This document shows positions 6,961 to 8,967 of a stretch of 8,967 bases of DNA, one piece after another. Location of the stretch: positions 1 to 8,967 of the forward strand of contig CAJTWE010000044.1 in the NCBI GenBank assembly GCA_910579955.1, in the 5' to 3' direction. The translations under genes and the position numbers were made by a program. Source of the DNA: an uncultured Ruminococcus sp. (GTDB lineage: Bacteria > Bacillota > Clostridia > Oscillospirales > Ruminococcaceae). A model generated the notes under the pieces. It was not told the origin of the DNA and searched no databases. It saw only the letters and a program-made list of their open reading frames with translations. The number at the start of each line of letters is the position of its first letter. Within the stretch, counting starts at the first letter, position 1.

Positions 6961-7010
6961 AAAAATCACTCTAAAGTACTATGAAATAGCTTCTTTAGAG
7001 TGATTTTTTT
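6961..7010. terminator. Strong, probably bidirectional intrinsic terminator
   Basis: AAAAATCACTCTAAAG (6961-6976) pairs perfectly with CTTTAGAGTGATTTTT (6993-7008), a 16-bp stem. The apex carries a second small hairpin, CTAT-GAA-ATAG (6979-6989). Seven T close the plus-strand side, and the leading A-run supplies a U-tract for minus-strand transcripts. It lies 25 nt after the regulator stop and faces the minus-strand pseudogenes, so it can stop transcription from both sides. Confidence 0.9.
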
Positions 7011-7022
7011 GTATTTTGCATG

Positions 7023-7169
7023 TCAGTTTTTTGCGTTTTGCGTGGCAAGGCACATTTTGGTAATACCGTTTAAAAATTCAAATACCATACCGGAAAGACT
7101 ATTTTCCACATTATTATGCTGAGTCTGATTTATCTGAAAATAAACTGTACCAAGCTGAATAGCAAGCAT
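7023..7169 (-). pseudogene. Fragment of ABC transporter membrane domain (NHLM/bacteriocin-export type)
   Basis: A 48-codon frame running from 7169 to a TGA at 7023-7025 encodes a segment resembling the cytoplasmic end of an ABC exporter membrane domain: V-E-N-S-L-S-G-M-V-F-E-F-L-N-G-I-T-K-M. The G-x-V-x-x-x-L-N-G-I-x-K pattern is usual just before the ATPase part of NHLM-family exporters. It is shifted by one base relative to the ATPase fragment upstream and ends within a few residues of the recognisable motif. No start signal is present. A membrane domain should precede an ATPase domain, yet here it follows one, so this piece most likely came from a second transporter gene. The family call rests on motif recognition over a short stretch. 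Confidence 0.5.
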
Positions 7170-7476
7170 CTCTTATAGTTGAAAGGCGCTGAGCAATAAC
7201 AAAACAAGTTATATTTCTTCGTTTTACAGCGTCCATAACTAGCTTTTCTGTCATTGGATCAAGAGCTGAAGTGGCTTCGTCTAAAATCAGTATTGAAGGA
7301 TTTAATGCAAAGGCTCTTGCTATCTCAAAACGCTGACGCTGCCCGCCCGAAAAATTGCTTCCGTCTTCTGCAATAATCGATTCGTAACCGTCCGCCAACA
7401 GCATAATATCATCATGTATACAAGCATCTCTGCAAGCCTGAATAATGACTTCCTCAGGAATAGTTTCGTCCCACAT
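7114..7476 (-). pseudogene. Truncated ATPase domain of an NHLM/bacteriocin-type ABC transporter
   Basis: The 120-codon frame encodes only the second half of an ABC ATPase. It begins M-W-D-E-T-I-P-E-E (Q-loop-distal helical region) and includes C-I-H-D-D-I-M, the signature N-F-S-G-G-Q-R-Q-R (41-49), Walker B S-I-L-I-L-D-E-A-T-S-A-L-D (61-73) and V-I-A-Q-R-L-S-T-I-R-D (93-103). Walker A and the whole membrane domain are missing. The switch histidine of the usual A-H-R-L-S-T is Gln95-96 context A-Q-R, a further sign of decay. After residue 103 the homology stops and 16 unrelated residues follow to TAA at 7114. The W-D-E-T-I-P-E-E and I-H-D-D-I-M segments fit transporters of NHLM-type RiPP clusters. 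No ribosome binding site precedes the first Met. It cannot hydrolyse ATP and is not a working exporter. Confidence 0.8.
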
Positions 7477-7719
7477 ATTTAAATACGGACTTCATAAGTA
7501 TCAGAATGTCCGTAATATAGCGATTTGAGAGACCGGCGTTTTGTTTGCCTTTAGTGAACTGATAGACAGATTTCTGCGAAATTTCGCCATTTTTTGAGAA
7601 ACTTCATCTATTGTTTTTCCAAAAAAAGCCTTGTACTTACGCTTTCCATTATCATTTCCAATTGTAATTCTGCCTTCCAAACGTCCATCTTTACGCAAAT
7701 AAATATTCGATCCTTTCAT
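7475..7719 (-). pseudogene. Tyrosine-recombinase integrase remnant with internal deletion and frameshift
   Basis: The start is intact: ATG 7719 with GAGGTG just upstream, then M-K-G-S-N-I-Y-L-R-K-D-G-R-L-E-G-R-I and K-A-F-F-G-K-T-I-D-E-V, the arm-site-binding N-terminal domain of Tn916-like/phage integrases. That frame loses similarity near residue 45 and stops at 7501-7503. A second frame from about 7582 to 7475 then encodes I-S-Q-K-S-V-Y-Q-F and L-S-N-R-Y-I-T-D-I-L-I-L-M-K-S-V-F-K-Y, the core-binding (SAM-like) helices normally found some 55 residues further into such proteins. An internal block is therefore missing, the frame is shifted, and the catalytic domain (Arg...His-x-x-Arg...Tyr) is absent; the ABC ATPase fragment begins exactly where the core-binding helix ends. 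It cannot recombine DNA. Full relatives are about 380-400 aa. The element it once served is unknown. Confidence 0.78.
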
Positions 7720-7754
7720 TTTAACACCTCATGAATTTTTTGTTGAAATTATCT

Positions 7755-7782
7755 AATATACCCCTTGACATTTTAACGTGAA
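7755..7782 (-). promoter_or_regulatory. Possible promoter of the integrase remnant
   Basis: On the minus strand, TTCACG (7782-7777) and TATATT (7760-7755) are separated by 16 nt and point at the integrase start at 7719, about 30 nt downstream. Each hexamer has four to five consensus bases. It overlaps the stronger plus-strand promoter, so the two would compete. Confidence 0.3.
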
Positions 7783-7793
7783 TATGATAAAAT
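7765..7793 (+). promoter_or_regulatory. Near-consensus sigma-A promoter, extended -10
   Basis: TTGACA (7765-7770) matches the -35 consensus exactly. TAAAAT (7788-7793) follows after 17 nt and matches the -10 in five of six positions, with an upstream TGA (7785-7787) giving the extended -10. It is the best promoter in the window. Transcription should begin near 7800 and would run into the hairpin at 7922-7956. Confidence 0.7.
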
Positions 7794-7799
7794 AAAACA

Positions 7800-7960
7800 A
7801 GGATTTTATGAACATATACCGTGCTGTCTCTTTTCGCAAAATAATGAATTTTACGATGATCTGCTTGGAATTATAAATCATAATGATCCTTACCTAGAAA
7901 TAACGTAAAATGGACGTCAAAAAAGCGATTGTAGTCACCATGATCACAATCGCTTTCTTT
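7800..7960 (+). ncRNA. Candidate short transcript (small RNA or remnant of a lost gene)
   Basis: This stretch lies between a near-consensus promoter and an intrinsic terminator, so a ~160-nt RNA is expected. It has no convincing gene. A 22-codon frame starts at ATG 7808, but its AAGGA (7799-7803) would coincide with the predicted transcript start. Another frame is open from 7777 to TAA 7906-7908 and ends Y-D-D-L-L-G-I-I-N-H-N-D-P-Y-L-E-I-T, which reads like a protein C-terminus but has no start codon. It may be a small RNA, or the ends of a gene whose middle was deleted. Neither is shown. Confidence 0.25.
7919..7960. terminator. Bidirectional intrinsic terminator
   Basis: AAAGCGATTGT (7922-7932) pairs with ACAATCGCTTT (7946-7956) in an 11-bp stem; the loop can form a small TCA-CCA-TGA pairing. 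TTTCTTT follows on the plus strand. Six A at 7919-7924 give a U-run for minus-strand transcripts. It lies about 40 nt beyond the stop of the minus-strand gene at 7997, so it ends that operon as well as any transcript from 7800. Confidence 0.85.
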
Positions 7961-7996
7961 AAATTATTATTCAAATATTAATGTATAGTTTTATAT

Positions 7997-8341
7997 TTAC
8001 GATTTTCCTTCGTGAAGTTCTTTTCTTTTTCTCTCATACAATTCACGGTCAAAATACAACCGCACCGACTCACTGTCCATTGTACCCCAGATACGAAATA
8101 TGATCTTTACAAATCCATACTCCTCATACCAAACGACACCTTTGAAACCTGTTCCAATATCATCAGAACCGCTGCACTCCATGATCGGCTCTCCATAGAC
8201 CGCATCCTCTGTTTGATACAGTGTGCGGTATAAAGACATTGTTGCCCTAGATGCAGAATGCCAGCCGACAAAATATTTGCCTGTCGGAGAAACCGATTCC
8301 AGATTAACAGGGATATTATCTGATTTTATAAAATAATTCAT
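7997..8341 (-). CDS. Hypothetical protein, 114 aa, second gene of the YunG-like operon
   Basis: I do not recognise this protein. The first two thirds look beta-rich with many aromatics (G-K-Y-F-V-G-W-H, G-V-V-W-Y-E-E-Y-G-F, I-I-F-R-I-W-G), and the end is a charged helix (E-L-Y-E-R-K-R-K-E-L-H-E-G-K-S). There is no signal peptide or membrane segment, so it is probably a small soluble cytoplasmic protein. The gene looks real: ATG 8341 follows AGGAGGT by 5 nt, the frame is clean, and it sits 40 nt after the YunG-like gene with a terminator beyond its stop. Co-transcription suggests that the two act together, but nothing in the sequence shows how. Confidence 0.7.
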   Translation of the reverse strand: MNYFIKSDNIPVNLESVSPTGKYFVGWHSASRATMSLYRTLYQTEDAVYGEPIMECSGSDDIGTGFKGVVWYEEYGFVKIIFRIWGTMDSESVRLYFDRELYERKRKELHEGKS

Positions 8342-8381
8342 GTGCTACCTCCTAGCCGTTAAAATTTGCGATTGTCACAAA

Positions 8382-8822
8382 TCATACTTTACGTTTCAAA
8401 TACTCCGTCAGTGCCTTTTTCAGAAACTCATAACGCAGCCGCTTTTCCTCTTTTGCAAAATGAACTTCACGAAGCTGCTCAGGATTATTTTCATATACAA
8501 GCTTTTCATCGCCGAACTGTTCGCTTGTAAGATCAAAAACACAGTCGCCGATTACGTTGTAACAATGATAATTGCCGCCATCACGAAGTATTCCGTAAAC
8601 CTTGCCGCCGAAAATATCCTGCGTAAGAAATGCGGTTATTGAACATTGTCCGAGCGTTTTATTATCGACAGTCCATCTGTTTCTCATCCTCGGAGCGCAG
8701 GTTTCCGCACACCATATTTCCGACAGTGCGTCATATAAATCGAGTGGTGAATGAATTTTCGGATATTCATTGTTTATCGGCTTGACTGTTGCTGTTTCCC
8801 AGCCATAAAATTTGTATTTCAT
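8382..8822 (-). CDS. YunG-like family protein with a possible papain/transglutaminase-like triad
   Basis: This 146-aa soluble protein resembles the uncharacterised Bacillus subtilis YunG family. The conserved core is W-C-A-E-T-C-A-P (37-44), W-T-V-D-N-K-T-L-G-Q-C-S-I-T-A (50-64), D-I-F-G-G-K-V-Y-G-I (69-78), N-Y-H-C-Y-N (84-89) and V-F-D-L-T-S-E-Q-F (95-103). Cys60 at the start of a helix, His86 in a strand and Asp97 in the next strand follow the order and context of the Cys-His-Asp triad of transglutaminase-like and papain-like folds; a hydrolase or transferase role is my inference, not an established function. The last 30 residues form a charged helix rich in Lys, Arg and Glu. ATG 8822 follows AGGAGG by 5-6 nt and has its own promoter upstream. 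It is first in a two-gene operon with the 114-aa protein. Family assignment is by remembered motif only. Confidence 0.72.
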   Translation of the reverse strand: MKYKFYGWETATVKPINNEYPKIHSPLDLYDALSEIWCAETCAPRMRNRWTVDNKTLGQCSITAFLTQDIFGGKVYGILRDGGNYHCYNVIGDCVFDLTSEQFGDEKLVYENNPEQLREVHFAKEEKRLRYEFLKKALTEYLKRKV

Positions 8823-8867
8823 ATAGTCCTCCTAAATCGAAATTGTATCGTATTTACTTCTTATTAT

Positions 8868-8896
8868 ATTATACATTACAGATGCACAAAAATCAA
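8868..8896 (-). promoter_or_regulatory. Promoter of the YunG-like operon
   Basis: On the minus strand TTGATT (8896-8891) and TATAAT (8873-8868) are separated by exactly 17 nt. The -10 is a perfect match and the -35 has four consensus bases. The start of transcription would be near 8861, giving a leader of about 40 nt that contains the AGGAGG site of the gene at 8822. Confidence 0.6.
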
Positions 8897-8916
8897 TATT
8901 TTAAAGAGGAATGTTA

Positions 8917-8967
8917 GTGTCAAGCAAAAGTAGGCAGAAGATAAAAAAATCGTCACAATGCACAAAA
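8917..8967 (+). CDS. Possible start of a divergent gene (partial, runs off the window)
   Basis: A plus-strand frame is open from GTG 8917 to the right edge (17 codons: a basic, Ser/Lys-rich start S-S-K-S-R-Q-K-I-K-K). AAAGAGGA (8903-8910) lies 6 nt before the GTG; an in-frame ATG at 8911 directly abuts that site and is less likely. The AT-rich gap to the YunG-like gene has several weak plus-strand promoter matches. Too little is visible to name a product. Confidence 0.35.
   Translation, partial: MSSKSRQKIKKSSQCTK

Noticed and set aside
6631..7001. TTTAGAGT repeated at 6631 and 6994 as possible attachment-site repeats
   Set aside because: Eight bases is too short, and the second copy is part of a terminator stem. 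No matching left end is in the window.
7114..7476. Functional small ATPase
   Set aside because: Walker A is absent, the switch His is replaced by Gln, the end is frameshifted and there is no ribosome binding site.
8342..8381. Weak inverted repeat ATTTG...CAAAT between the operon genes as a terminator
   Set aside because: The stem is only 5 bp with a 9-nt loop; both genes fit one transcript.
8012..8642. Plus-strand open frames opposite the two-gene operon
   Set aside because: They are Cys/Ile/Phe-rich, have no ribosome binding site, and oppose minus-strand genes with good starts and composition.
1..8967. CRISPR array, tRNA or rRNA gene, insertion sequence
   Set aside because: I saw no regularly spaced repeats outside the coding collagen units, no tRNA-like cloverleaf or rRNA sequence, and no transposase.

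Overview
The window looks like the right-hand (late) end of a tailed-phage genome integrated in a low-to-moderate GC Gram-positive bacterium, most likely a gut or rumen Clostridia (Ruminococcus/Oscillospiraceae-like), followed by decayed and accessory chromosomal DNA. I infer this from strong AGGAGG-type ribosome binding sites, codon use, an r1t-type holin, a Gram-positive endolysin, BspA-like repeats and an NHLM-type bacteriocin transporter remnant. No taxonomic marker is present, so the host call is an inference.

Positions 1-5860 form one tightly packed plus-strand late operon. It starts with the end of a tail gene, then a 503-aa tail hub/tail-associated structural protein. Next come two baseplate/fibre proteins that share a paralogous N-terminal BppU-like module but carry different distal domains: BspA-like leucine-rich repeats in one, and collagen-like repeats plus a C-terminal globular domain in the other. 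An r1t-family holin and a two-domain endolysin (M15 peptidase + GH25 muramidase) follow. A clean intrinsic terminator at 5834-5860 ends the block. Gene junctions are -1 to +11 nt with a ribosome binding site before each start, so tail-tip and lysis proteins are probably made from one late transcript.

Positions 5889-6935 hold two cargo-like genes on the same strand: a D12-class adenine methyltransferase (Dam type, 243 aa) and a 73-aa Cro/CI-type helix-turn-helix protein with palindromes upstream. They end in a very strong hairpin at 6961-7010, probably near the phage boundary. No integrase or attachment site belonging to this phage can be assigned.

Positions 7023-7719 are a gene graveyard on the minus strand. 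A tyrosine integrase has lost an internal block and most of its C-terminus. It runs directly into the ATPase end of an NHLM/bacteriocin-type ABC transporter, which runs directly into a piece of ABC transporter membrane domain in a shifted frame. The domain order (ATPase before membrane domain) is the reverse of a normal gene, so at least two genes were collapsed by deletion. A near-consensus plus-strand promoter at 7765-7793 and a bidirectional terminator at 7919-7960 delimit a possible ~160-nt transcript with no convincing gene in it.

Positions 7997-8822 carry a two-gene minus-strand operon with its own promoter (8868-8896): a YunG-like protein with an apparent C-H-D triad, followed by an unrecognised 114-aa protein. 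A possible divergent gene starts at 8917 and leaves the window.
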